Of a DNA stretch of 64,000 nucleotides, positions 48,467-57,190 are shown one piece after another. A model generated the notes under the pieces. That model made no database searches. It had not been told where the DNA came from and saw only the letters and a list, made by a program, of their open reading frames with translations. This DNA is from CAXTSE01 sp964246985 (GTDB taxonomy: Bacteria > Actinomycetota > Actinomycetes > Actinomycetales > Microbacteriaceae): the NCBI GenBank assembly GCA_964246985.1, contig CAXTSE010000006.1, positions 121,145-185,144 on the forward strand, written 5' to 3'. Position 1 is the first letter of the stretch, and each line of letters starts with the position of its first letter. Made by a program: the position numbers and the translations under genes.

Positions 48467-49417
48467 ATGGCGACGTTACCGTCGGACTCTCAAACCACGA
48501 CAGCAGTGCCGGGCCGTCGCCTTCCGCGACTTACGGCAAAAGGCAACGGTTCGCAGCGCCACCGGCTGGCGTTAGCAATCTTCGTGGGGCCGTTCGTGGC
48601 TCTGTTTATTGGTCTCTACATACTGCCGATCGGCTACTCGGTCTATCAATCACTGCTGGGAGTTGAACGCGACGGGACATTCGGCGCCTCTCGCGAGGTC
48701 TTTGTCGGCATCGAGCAGTACCTCGTTGTTTTCCAGAGCGCGCCGTTCTGGAGCTCCGTAGGCCGAGTTCTTGTCTTCGGTCTCGTCCAAGTCCCAATCA
48801 TGCTTGGCCTCGCGCTTATGCTGGCGCTCCTTTTGGATTCCCCACTGGTGAGAGGGAAGAAGTTCTTTCGTTTGGCGTTCTTCGCTCCGTACGCCGTTCC
48901 CGGCGTGATCGCCGCCATTATGTTCGGGTTTCTATACGCTCCGTCGCTCTCGCCGTTCTCCGCGGTGACCTCGGAAGTACCGTTCTTGGGCCCCGATCTC
49001 GTCCTCGGCTCCATCGGCAACATTGTTACCTGGGTGTACGTGGGATACAACATGCTCATCATCTATGCAGCGCTTCTCGCGATCCCTACCGAGATCTATG
49101 AGGCCGCGAAAATCGACGGCGCGAGCAACTGGCAGATTGCCTGGCGAATCAAGGTGCCGCTCGCAGTGCCAGCTCTCATCCTGACTGCGGTCTTCTCGAT
49201 CATCGGCACGCTCCAGCTGCTTGCGGAGCCCCAAACCTTGAGCAAGTTCAGCACCGCCATCACCTCGAACTACACGCCTAATCTGGTGATCTTCAATACG
49301 GCCTCAGTGCCGAATTACAGTCTGGCCGCAGCGTTCTCGGTTGTCCTCGCGGCGGCGACGTTCGCACTGTCCTTCGCCTTCCTGAAGGCCACGCAGAAGC
49401 GGGCGCTGGAAGCATGA
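48467..49417 (+). CDS. Sugar ABC transporter permease (MalF type)
   Basis: A 316-residue membrane protein from ATG 48467, with GAGGTGA upstream. First membrane segment at about residues 28-52 (LALAIFVGPFVALFIGLYIL) and EAA loop EAAKIDGASNWQIAWRIKVP. It is a paralogue of the permease at 26012, with shared phrases (YEAA.IDGA, FSIIGTLQ). It is first in this operon, unlike the other two systems, where the binding protein comes first. ATGA overlap with the MalG-type gene. Confidence 0.93.
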   Translation: MATLPSDSQTTTAVPGRRLPRLTAKGNGSQRHRLALAIFVGPFVALFIGLYILPIGYSVYQSLLGVERDGTFGASREVFVGIEQYLVVFQSAPFWSSVGRVLVFGLVQVPIMLGLALMLALLLDSPLVRGKKFFRLAFFAPYAVPGVIAAIMFGFLYAPSLSPFSAVTSEVPFLGPDLVLGSIGNIVTWVYVGYNMLIIYAALLAIPTEIYEAAKIDGASNWQIAWRIKVPLAVPALILTAVFSIIGTLQLLAEPQTLSKFSTAITSNYTPNLVIFNTASVPNYSLAAAFSVVLAAATFALSFAFLKATQKRALEA

Positions 49418-50304
49418 GCGACGTCAAAGAGTTGTCACGTAGTTTGAATGGCCGGGGCCGCGAGTCGCTTGTGGCCCGACTAGGCGCCATGGCGGTCATG
49501 ATTCTCATGGCGGTGTACTTCCTTGTGCCGCTGTTTTGGCTTTTGGTGACGGCAACAAAGACCCCAGCGCAAATCGCAACAACACCGCGCCTTTGGTTCA
49601 CCCCGACCGTATTGACAGATCTGGCCGGCAACGTGGGGCGCCTCTTTGAATACAACGATGGCCTGTTTGCGCGGTGGCTCCTGAACTCGCTTCTGTACGC
49701 GGGAGTAGGTGCCTTGGTCAGCACCCTCATTGCCGGCATGTGCGGATACGCGTTGGCGAAATATACATTCCGAGGACGCGACGCTCTTTTTAACGTGGTG
49801 CTCAGCGGCGTCCTCGTGCCGGCCACGGCGCTCGCCTTGCCCCTCTTTCTAATATTCAGCCAGATCGAGCTCACGAACACTTTCTGGTCTGTGTTCCTAC
49901 CGAGCATCGTGAGCCCATTCGGCGTCTACCTGGCACGAATTTTTGCAGCAGCATCCGTTCCCAACGAGCTCATCGAGGCGGCGCGCCTCGACGGGGCGGG
50001 GGAGATCCGGACGTACTTCACGCTCGCGACTCGTTTGATGGCGCCCGCCCTTGTCACCATTTTCCTGTTCCAGTTTGTCGCAATCTGGAACAACTTTTTC
50101 CTCCCCCTGATCATGCTCCGAGACCAAGCGCTGTATCCGGTGACTCTTGGTCTCTACGCGTGGAACAGCACGATTAGTCAGAACCCGGAGCTGCGGGCGT
50201 TCGTTGTCGTCGGCTCCCTGGTTTCCATTCTTCCCTTGATCATCGCCTTTCTGAGCCTGCAACGGTTCTGGTCGAGCGGTCTCAGCGAGGGAAGCATCAA
50301 GTGA
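49414..50304 (+). CDS. Sugar ABC transporter permease (MalG type)
   Basis: A 296-residue membrane protein; first membrane segment about residues 26-48 (MAVMILMAVYFLVPLFWLLV), EAA loop EAARLDGAGEIRTYFTLATR near residue 190. It overlaps the preceding gene by 4 bases. It closely resembles the gene at 26968 (both carry IWNNFFLPL.ML and AARLDGAGE/AARVDGAGE), so the two transporters share recent ancestry. Confidence 0.93.
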   Translation: MSDVKELSRSLNGRGRESLVARLGAMAVMILMAVYFLVPLFWLLVTATKTPAQIATTPRLWFTPTVLTDLAGNVGRLFEYNDGLFARWLLNSLLYAGVGALVSTLIAGMCGYALAKYTFRGRDALFNVVLSGVLVPATALALPLFLIFSQIELTNTFWSVFLPSIVSPFGVYLARIFAAASVPNELIEAARLDGAGEIRTYFTLATRLMAPALVTIFLFQFVAIWNNFFLPLIMLRDQALYPVTLGLYAWNSTISQNPELRAFVVVGSLVSILPLIIAFLSLQRFWSSGLSEGSIK

Positions 50305-50348
50305 CCGCATTCCCGGTTCACCGTCGAACACACAGTTAGGAAACGATC

Positions 50349-51671
50349 ATGGTTATGCACCGAAAGAAGGTAGCGGTCGCAGCGGCGACCGCGTCTCTCC
50401 TCATTCTCGCCGGGTGCTCGGGCGGTGAAACGGGAACCACGGCTGGGGCTTGCGAGCCGTCTGACGGCGACGTCACGCTGACCTACGCCGGATGGGTACC
50501 CGGTATGGGAGATGTCGTTGACCTGTGGAACGCCGAGCATCCTGAAGTCCAGGTCGACTACCTCGATGGGCCTTCCGGCGCCAATGGCACGTACCAGAAC
50601 TTCTTCAACTCAGTCAAAGCGGGTAACGCTGCTGATCTCGGGCAGATCGAGTATGACTCGCTACCGAACTTCCGTTTGCAGGACGCCGTAGTGGATCTCG
50701 CCGCCTGCGAAGGAGTGCTGGCGGCGAAGGATGACTTCGTTGATTGGACCTGGAATCAGGCTACGTTCGGTGAGGCAGATGCTGTCTACGCTATCCCCCA
50801 AGACACTGGCCCAATGGCCATGTACTACCGTGCTGATCTGTTCGAGCAGGCGGGTATTCCCGTGCCGACCACCTGGGAAGAATTCGCGACGGCTGCGGCG
50901 GCTGTACGCGAACAGGGCGCGTATATCACCAACTTCCCGAAGGGCGACCCGGCCTGGTTTGCTGGGCTTGTGTGGCAGAACGGGGGGCAGTGGTTCTCAG
51001 CCAACGACGACGAGTGGACAGTCGACCTCACCTCTGACAAGTCAATCGAGGTCGCAGACTATTGGCAGACGCTGATCGACAACGACGAAGTTTCGCTTCT
51101 CCCCGGGTTCTCCGATGAGTGGAATGCAGCCAACGACACAGGACAGTCGTGGACCTGGATTTCGGCTGTGTGGGGTTCCACCACGCTTGCCAATGGTGCA
51201 CCTAACACCTCTGGAAAGTGGGCAGTCGCGCCGATGCCTCAGTGGACAGATGGAGGCACGGAAGCTGGTAACTGGGGAGGCTCGACAGTAGCCGTTTTGA
51301 AGGGTTCAAAGCACCCCTACGAAGCTGCGCAGTTCGCGCTTTGGCTGAACACGGATCCTAACGCTCTAGCTTTGGCGAACAAGCTCGGAGGGCTCTACCC
51401 GGCAGCAACTGCCGGGGCGGACCTGCCAGCGTTTACCGGCGGCGTCGAGTACTACGGCGGTCAGAAGATCTACGACGTGTTCTCTGATGTCTCTGGGCAG
51501 GTGAACCCTGACTTCGTCTGGGGCCCGACCATGACGCAGACATACACCGACATCGTCGACGGTTTCGGTGCAGCGGTTGGTGGCAGCGGCACTCTTACTG
51601 ATGCCCTAGAAGGAGCGCAAACTAAGACTATTGCGGCTCTCGAGACTCAAGGCATCGCGGTCAAGAAGTAA
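50349..51671 (+). CDS. Sugar ABC transporter substrate-binding lipoprotein
   Basis: A 440-residue binding protein with a signal peptide and lipobox LLILAGC (Cys at about residue 25). Mature part: VTLTYAGWVPGMGDVVDLWN, YAIPQDTGPMAMYYRADLFE, KWAVAPMPQWTDGG, GGLYPAATAG. AGGAAA precedes ATG 50349; the second ATG (50355) is an alternative. It is the third gene of its operon and is followed by a 12-bp stem hairpin, then the GH2 gene. Probable ligand: a galactose-containing glycoside. Confidence 0.95.
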   Translation: MVMHRKKVAVAAATASLLILAGCSGGETGTTAGACEPSDGDVTLTYAGWVPGMGDVVDLWNAEHPEVQVDYLDGPSGANGTYQNFFNSVKAGNAADLGQIEYDSLPNFRLQDAVVDLAACEGVLAAKDDFVDWTWNQATFGEADAVYAIPQDTGPMAMYYRADLFEQAGIPVPTTWEEFATAAAAVREQGAYITNFPKGDPAWFAGLVWQNGGQWFSANDDEWTVDLTSDKSIEVADYWQTLIDNDEVSLLPGFSDEWNAANDTGQSWTWISAVWGSTTLANGAPNTSGKWAVAPMPQWTDGGTEAGNWGGSTVAVLKGSKHPYEAAQFALWLNTDPNALALANKLGGLYPAATAGADLPAFTGGVEYYGGQKIYDVFSDVSGQVNPDFVWGPTMTQTYTDIVDGFGAAVGGSGTLTDALEGAQTKTIAALETQGIAVKK

Positions 51672-51692
51672 CTGACGAAGTCCCTGATTTAG

Positions 51693-51731
51693 ACAGCGGG
51701 GCGGATCGAGCGAGACTCACCGCCCCGCTGT
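51693..51731 (+). terminator. 12-bp stem-loop between binding-protein and GH2 genes
   Basis: ACAGCGGGGCGG (51693-51704) pairs perfectly with CCGCCCCGCTGT (51720-51731) around a 15-base loop. There is no T-tract. TTGACA overlaps its end (51731-51736) but lacks a good -10, so the GH2 gene may depend on read-through. Confidence 0.65.
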
Positions 51732-51769
51732 TGACAGACCGCTCACCACTCCACAGCGATGAGAGACGC

Positions 51770-54700
51770 ATGAATCAGCTCAGCTACATCACAGACACCG
51801 GTCCTGGATTGGGTCGCAAGGCTAATCCGAGATCCTTTTTGCATTCGGACGCCCCCAAGATTTCGCTTAATGGCATCTGGAAGTTCCGTTGGCTGCCGTC
51901 GGCGGAGGCACCGTCGCTCACTGCCGAACCCCGTGAGGCTGTCAACATCGCTGGTGAGGCTTTTGACGACTCATCGTGGGACGACATTCGTGTTCCAGCT
52001 CACTGGGTACTCGAAGGTAACGGACGATACGGCTCGCCGATGTACACGAACGTGCAATTTCCATTTCCCGTGGAACCACCATACGTTCCGGACGAGAACC
52101 CTACGGGCGAATACCGCCGGTGGGTCAGCGTTCCGGACTCCTGGAGCGACCGGGCCGTCACCCGACGCGTATATCTGCGCTTCGACGGCGTCGAGTCACG
52201 GTACCGAGTGTGGGTAAACGGTGACGAGGTTGGTGTCGGAGTGGGCAGCCGCCTTACGACTGAATTCGACGTCACCGATAACGTCCGCTCTGGCGACAAC
52301 TTTATTGTGGTGAGAGTCCACCAGTGGTCGGCATCGAGTTACGTTGAAGACCAGGATCAATGGTGGTTGCCAGGCATTTTCCGCGACGTCACGCTTCTCT
52401 CTCGCCCTGTCGGCGGTATCGATGACGTCTGGATTCGCGCCGATTACGACCACCTCACGGGCGTAGGCAGTCTCCGAATCAACCTCGACGCGGAGTCCGG
52501 GTCTTACCCGATCACGCTTCGGGTCCCCGAGCTCGGCATCGACAAGACTTGGTTGCATCCCGAGCACGTTCTCAGCCTCGAGGTTGGGACGGTCGACCCC
52601 TGGTCCGCTGACGAGCCGCGCCTTTACGGCGGCACACTCTCGTCGGACGTAGAGAAAATTGACGTTCATTTGGGGTTCCGGACGGTGGCTATCGTCGGAG
52701 ACTCGTTCCTCGTCAACGGACGGCAGGTCAGCTTCCACGGCGTGAATCGTCACGAGACCCATCCCACACGAGGTCGTGTTTATGACGATGGTGATGCCCG
52801 CGCCGACCTCGAAATGATGAAGCGCTTCAACGTGAACGCTATTCGGACATCGCACTACCCGCCCGACCCGCGCCTCCTCGACCTGGCCGATGAGTTGGGC
52901 TTCTGGGTGATCTTAGAATGCGACTACGAGACGCACGGATTCGAATTTCGTGACCAGCCTCGCGAGTGGGACCACAATCCGAGCGACGATCCGGCGTGGC
53001 GAGATGCTCTGCTGGACCGCATCGAGCGCACGGTCGAGCGTGACAAAAACCACCCCAGCATCATTATGTGGTCGCTCGGGAATGAATCCGGCACAGGCGC
53101 CAACTTGGCAGCCATGTCCTCGTGGGTGCATGCTCGCGACGCAACGCGGCCGGTGCATTATGAGGGAGATTACGTAGGCGCTTACACCGACGTCTACTCC
53201 CGCATGTACGCTCCGGTTCCCGAATTGGATTCCATTGGCGCGGAGGACGGGCGCGGGCTTCTGCTCGGTTGCGGGCCGGCCGAGTCTGCGCGGCAGCGAG
53301 CGAAACCGTTCATCCTGTGCGAGTACGTTCACGCCATGGGTAACGGGCCCGGAGCAATAGACCAATACGAGTCCATGTTTGATAAGTACCCAAGGTTGCA
53401 TGGCGGTTTTGTATGGGAGTGGCGAGACCACGGGATACAGACCAGGACCGCGGAAGGTGTCGAATACTTCGGATACGGAGGCGACTTCGGCGAGGTGGTA
53501 CACGACGGCAACTTCGTTATGGACGGCCTCGTGTTGTCGAACGGGCGACCAAGCCCAGCGCTCCACGAATGGGCCAAGGTGGTGAGCCCCATCCGCCTTT
53601 CGCTTACCTTCGGCCGGCTACTCGCAATCCACAACCGCCGTCATTCCTCCGACACCAGCGATCTGGTCTTCAGGTGGAAACTCGAGCATGACGGCGAAAA
53701 CGTTGACACGGGCGAAGTCGGGGTTCGGGTGCCAATTGAAGCCGGCGAACGCGAATCCTTTGCGTTGCCGCCCATGTCCATCTCTTCTCAAGCCGAGACG
53801 TGGTTGACAGTGACAGCTGAGCTCGCATCTAAGTCTCTTTGGGGCGAGCAAGGTCACGTCGTGGCCAAAGAACAGTTCGAGCTCACTCCACCATCGACAA
53901 AAACGGCCCGTCTCGGTCGCCACCTTCATACATCTGCATGGCCACGCGCAACCGCCACCGATGATGTGCCAGAGCAACTGACACTCGGACTAGCTCTGTT
54001 TCGTGCGGGCCAGCTTGCTGGACTGGCAGGTAGGCCGGTTAGCGGACCACAGTTAGCGCTGTGGAGGGCACCCACCGATAATGACGAAGCATCCGGGTTC
54101 GGTAGCTTCGAACTCAACGATCCCTGGCAAAATCTTGGCCGAGGAGTCGAGGGAGTCTCGCACGCCGACGAATGGCGAGCCGCGGGCCTCGACCGACTCG
54201 TTCACAGGGTCGTATCCGTGCAGGCAACTGACTCGTCGATCCGAAGGGTGACGAGGTGGTCGGCCGCCGGTCTGCGCGAGGCCGTCTTCCTCACGGAAAA
54301 CTGGGGGTGGGATGGCCATACGCTCGTTTTTCGAGCAGACATCGAGCCAACCGCCGGTTGGGACATTACTTGGCCACGGGTCGGCGTCCGGTTCGACTTC
54401 GCCAACGACATTGACCGCGTGTCATGGTTCGGTTCCGGACCGAACGAATCTTATGCAGACAGCAGACGGGCCGCTACGGTCGGCCGCCACACCGCGGACT
54501 GGCAAACCCTCAATTTCCCATACGCGCGCCCGCAGGAGAACGGCCACCGCAGCAACGTTCGAGATTTGACATTGTTCAGTCGGGAAGGACCTTGGTTGCA
54601 TATCGAAGCAGCTGAGGACGCGCAGGGTCGACTACCCGGGTTCACTGTCACTCGGCATACGGCTCAGCAATTGTCGCAGGCTTCTCACTGGCATCAGTTG

Positions 54701-54898
54701 CCCCCATCAGATGAGACATATCTATACCTCGACGCTGCTCAGAACGGCCTTGGCTCCCGCTCATGCGGACCTGACATCTGGCCGGACTTTGCCCTGAGAC
54801 CGGAGGCACGGACGATCACGGCCGCTCTCATCCCAGTCCTTGCTGAACAGGACGCTTCCGATGGGCGCGACGGCGTCCCCAGTGAAGGATCAGAATGA
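51770..54898 (+). CDS. GH2-family beta-galactosidase (LacZ type)
   Basis: A 1042-residue enzyme, close to E. coli LacZ (1024). Domains in order: N-terminal jelly-roll (LNGIWKFRWLPS, then VPAHWVLEGNGRYGSPMYTN), immunoglobulin-like domains, TIM barrel with the NRHE motif (GVNRHETHPTRG) and acid/base Glu439 in SLGNESGTG, nucleophile Glu518 in ILCEYVHAMGNG, and a C-terminal LacZ small-chain domain (APTDNDEASGFG; FGSGPNESYADS). ATG 51770 fits the family N-terminus and has GAGAG upstream. No signal peptide. It overlaps the TIM-barrel epimerase gene by 4 bases and hydrolyses an imported beta-galactoside. Confidence 0.95.
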   Translation: MNQLSYITDTGPGLGRKANPRSFLHSDAPKISLNGIWKFRWLPSAEAPSLTAEPREAVNIAGEAFDDSSWDDIRVPAHWVLEGNGRYGSPMYTNVQFPFPVEPPYVPDENPTGEYRRWVSVPDSWSDRAVTRRVYLRFDGVESRYRVWVNGDEVGVGVGSRLTTEFDVTDNVRSGDNFIVVRVHQWSASSYVEDQDQWWLPGIFRDVTLLSRPVGGIDDVWIRADYDHLTGVGSLRINLDAESGSYPITLRVPELGIDKTWLHPEHVLSLEVGTVDPWSADEPRLYGGTLSSDVEKIDVHLGFRTVAIVGDSFLVNGRQVSFHGVNRHETHPTRGRVYDDGDARADLEMMKRFNVNAIRTSHYPPDPRLLDLADELGFWVILECDYETHGFEFRDQPREWDHNPSDDPAWRDALLDRIERTVERDKNHPSIIMWSLGNESGTGANLAAMSSWVHARDATRPVHYEGDYVGAYTDVYSRMYAPVPELDSIGAEDGRGLLLGCGPAESARQRAKPFILCEYVHAMGNGPGAIDQYESMFDKYPRLHGGFVWEWRDHGIQTRTAEGVEYFGYGGDFGEVVHDGNFVMDGLVLSNGRPSPALHEWAKVVSPIRLSLTFGRLLAIHNRRHSSDTSDLVFRWKLEHDGENVDTGEVGVRVPIEAGERESFALPPMSISSQAETWLTVTAELASKSLWGEQGHVVAKEQFELTPPSTKTARLGRHLHTSAWPRATATDDVPEQLTLGLALFRAGQLAGLAGRPVSGPQLALWRAPTDNDEASGFGSFELNDPWQNLGRGVEGVSHADEWRAAGLDRLVHRVVSVQATDSSIRRVTRWSAAGLREAVFLTENWGWDGHTLVFRADIEPTAGWDITWPRVGVRFDFANDIDRVSWFGSGPNESYADSRRAATVGRHTADWQTLNFPYARPQENGHRSNVRDLTLFSREGPWLHIEAAEDAQGRLPGFTVTRHTAQQLSQASHWHQLPPSDETYLYLDAAQNGLGSRSCGPDIWPDFALRPEARTITAALIPVLAEQDASDGRDGVPSEGSE

Positions 54899-55698
54899 AT
54901 TCCCCCCAGATATCCCTTCAACTTTGGTCAGTCCGTGATGAGCTGGCGAGAGATCCCGACGGCACACTTGCGAAAGTCGCAATGGCCGGGTTCACCTGTG
55001 TCGAGGCCTTCGGATTTGTCGAACGCGTCGACACATTGGCTGCGGCTTTCACCCGGCAAGGAATCATCTCTCCGACCGCGCACGCACCACTTGTCTCGCT
55101 CGTCGAGAATCCGTTCGATTCTTCACTCGAGGCGGTGAGCATGTCGCGTGTGTTCGAATCGGCAGTAACGCTCGGTGTCGACATAGTTATCGACCCTTTC
55201 GTGGCACCCGATCGGTGGAGAACGTTCTCGGACATCGAGACAACCGCTGACGCCCTCAACACTGCCGCTGAGGCCGCAGCAGAGCACGGCATCGCAGTCG
55301 GCTACCACAACCATCACCAAGAACTAGACAACATGATTGGCGGGCGGACCGCCCTAGAGGTGTTTGCCGAGCTTCTAGACCCACGGATCGTGCTTGAGGT
55401 GGACCTATATTGGGCTGCGGCCGCAGGCGTAGACGTCGTCGCGCTAATCGAGCGACTTGGGGACAGGGTCGTTGCCGTACATGTTAAAGACGGAACCCTG
55501 AGCCCGACGCCAACTGTTGATCAGGTGCCTGCGGATCAGGTACCTGCTGGCGCAGGTGTCGTCCCTCTCACTGAGGCACTCAATGCTGCGGCGCACCTGC
55601 GCTACGCCATCGTCGAGTTCGACCATTATGTCGGCGACATATGGAACGGCATTGCGTCTGGACGCGCGTTTTTGGATGCGCGGAGCCGCGCCTCATGA
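54895..55698 (+). CDS. Sugar phosphate isomerase/epimerase-family TIM barrel
   Basis: A 267-residue xylose-isomerase-like (AP endonuclease 2 fold) protein. Typical marks: ISLQLWSVRDELARDPDGTL at residues 4-23, the metal-site HNHHQE (GYHNHHQELD), LEVDLYWAAAAGVD, VVAVHVKDGTL and YAIVEFDHY. Metal ligands Glu, Asp, His and Glu appear kept. Members isomerise or epimerise ketoses or act on 3-keto sugars with Gfo/Idh/MocA partners. The ATGA overlaps on both sides tie it to GH2 and the oxidoreductase, suggesting processing of the released sugar or of a 3-keto glycoside. Confidence 0.9.
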   Translation: MNSPQISLQLWSVRDELARDPDGTLAKVAMAGFTCVEAFGFVERVDTLAAAFTRQGIISPTAHAPLVSLVENPFDSSLEAVSMSRVFESAVTLGVDIVIDPFVAPDRWRTFSDIETTADALNTAAEAAAEHGIAVGYHNHHQELDNMIGGRTALEVFAELLDPRIVLEVDLYWAAAAGVDVVALIERLGDRVVAVHVKDGTLSPTPTVDQVPADQVPAGAGVVPLTEALNAAAHLRYAIVEFDHYVGDIWNGIASGRAFLDARSRAS

Positions 55699-56822
55699 CT
55701 TTGACCGGCCTCGGACCTGTAGGCGTCGGAATTATCGGAGCGGGGAACATCAGTGACACGTACCTCGACAACCTCAACAGTTTCCCCGACATCGACGTCG
55801 TCATCGTCGGGGACCTGGATGTAGAGCGAGCTCGGTTGCAGGCGGCCAAGCACGCCGTTTCAGAATTCGGCACGGCCGCGGATGTCCTCGACCACGGAGG
55901 CGTGGAAATCGTTGTCAACCTGACCATCCCTGAGGTCCATGCGACCGTCTCCTCAGCTGCCATCTCCGCCGGCAAGCATGTGTGGAGCGAGAAGCCGATC
56001 GCCACCGATCGAGATAGTGCTCGGCGACTCCTCCGTGATGCCGAACACGCGGGCCTGCGCGTGGGCGTCGCCCCAGACACGGTCCTCGGGCCCGGTATAC
56101 AGTCCGCTCGGCGAGCGATTCAGCGTGGGGATATCGGAGAACCCCTCTTTGCCCATACGATCATGCAGTCACAAGGACCCGAGCTTTTTCACCCCAATCC
56201 GGCGTTCTTATTTGCGCGTGGCGCTGGGCCCCTGCTCGACATCGGCCCCTATTACTTCACTACGCTGGTGCACATTTTTGGTGCGGTGAAGGCGGTCGCC
56301 GCTTTTGGGATGATTCCGCGCGCGACGCGGAGCGTGCTCGTCGGTTCGGCGTGGGGGGAACGCTTCCCCGTCGAAGTGCCGACCACTATCGATGTCCTGG
56401 CAAGATTCGAGGGCGGGCAGCAATCTCACTCACTGTTCAGCGCCGACTCTGCTCTGTCCAGACAAGGTGTGGTCGAAATATGCGGAACCGAAGGGACGAT
56501 CTCTTTACCCGACCCGAACCGATTCATCGGACATTCGATGATGGTACGGCCGCTTCGTCACGATGGAGACGAGCAGATTTGGCTAGACAATCCCGCAGAG
56601 GGATTGTCGGTCGGTCGTGGCCTCGGAGTGCTTGAGATGGGGCGCGGCATACGGACGGGAGCGCCGCACCGCGCCAACGGGGACGTGGGCTATCACGTGC
56701 TGGACGTGATGCTCGCCGCGGAAGAATCGGCCGAGAATGGCACATTCGTCGATATCGCCAGCTACGCCGAGCAACCGCCGGCTATGCCAATCGAGTTCGA
56801 CCCATTCGCGCTCACGCTCTGA
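55695..56822 (+). CDS. Gfo/Idh/MocA-family oxidoreductase
   Basis: A 375-residue NAD(P)-dependent oxidoreductase. Rossmann motif VGIIGAGNISDTYL at residues 10-23, SEKPIA (the family EKP motif) at about 98-103, and the substrate domain helix GPLLDIGPYYFTTLVHIFG (about 177-195) with catalytic Asp and His-region residues. Unlike the paralogue at 36573 it keeps the EKP lysine. It is last in the operon and coupled by ATGA overlap to the TIM-barrel isomerase, a common pair in inositol and 3-ketoglycoside metabolism. Confidence 0.92.
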   Translation: MTLTGLGPVGVGIIGAGNISDTYLDNLNSFPDIDVVIVGDLDVERARLQAAKHAVSEFGTAADVLDHGGVEIVVNLTIPEVHATVSSAAISAGKHVWSEKPIATDRDSARRLLRDAEHAGLRVGVAPDTVLGPGIQSARRAIQRGDIGEPLFAHTIMQSQGPELFHPNPAFLFARGAGPLLDIGPYYFTTLVHIFGAVKAVAAFGMIPRATRSVLVGSAWGERFPVEVPTTIDVLARFEGGQQSHSLFSADSALSRQGVVEICGTEGTISLPDPNRFIGHSMMVRPLRHDGDEQIWLDNPAEGLSVGRGLGVLEMGRGIRTGAPHRANGDVGYHVLDVMLAAEESAENGTFVDIASYAEQPPAMPIEFDPFALTL

Positions 56823-56979
56823 CCATCAGACGCTGCGTCACCGTCCACAGCATCAGATGCGTGTTGGAAGTTGCGCAGGATGAAACCAGCTGGCTTCTGA
56901 CGATTGCAGTGCCCTATCATCGTGGTCGGCGGGTGGTTCCCGCCGAATCACAGTCGGCGCCTCCCTGATCAGGTGCCGA

Positions 56980-56993
56980 TGTTGCCGGAAACA
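56980..56993. promoter_or_regulatory. LacI-type operator copy TGTTGCCGGAAACA
   Basis: It differs at one base from the operator at 48387-48400. With flanks it reads as GAT...ATC, an 18-base near-palindrome. It sits before the PLP enzyme/RidA operon, which could place that operon under the same LacI protein. Confidence 0.55.
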
Positions 56994-57027
56994 TCGTGTG
57001 GCCCGATCCCATGCGGGCCACACGATG
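56992..57027 (+). terminator. 14-bp stem-loop
   Basis: CATCGTGTGGCCCG (56992-57005) pairs perfectly with CGGGCCACACGATG (57014-57027); the loop is 8 bases. No T-tract follows. It lies 170 bases after the oxidoreductase stop and touches the operator copy, so a regulatory (attenuator-like) role is as likely as termination. Confidence 0.6.
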
Positions 57028-57190
57028 CCTCAGAGCAAAGCAGGCGTGAGTGCCCCAAACGCGGCAAGAGCACCCTCGTCGGCGCGATCCCGACGCGGCC
57101 AATGCGAAGCACGAACCAACGCTACGAACACTCTTCAATTCGTCAACGGCCGTCAGCGCACGGATGCAAGTGAACGAGAGGACGATCCTT

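Larger units (their letters stand above)
56823..57190. other. Regulatory intergenic region with operator copy and long hairpin
   Basis: 368 bases with no supported gene. It contains the operator copy at 56980-56993 and the 14-bp hairpin at 56992-57027. The remainder is presumably the 5' region of the PLP enzyme gene. Confidence 0.5.

Noticed and set aside
51731..51736. TTGACA considered as the -35 box of a GH2 promoter
   Set aside because: No acceptable -10 hexamer at 16-18 bases downstream; it also overlaps the hairpin arm.
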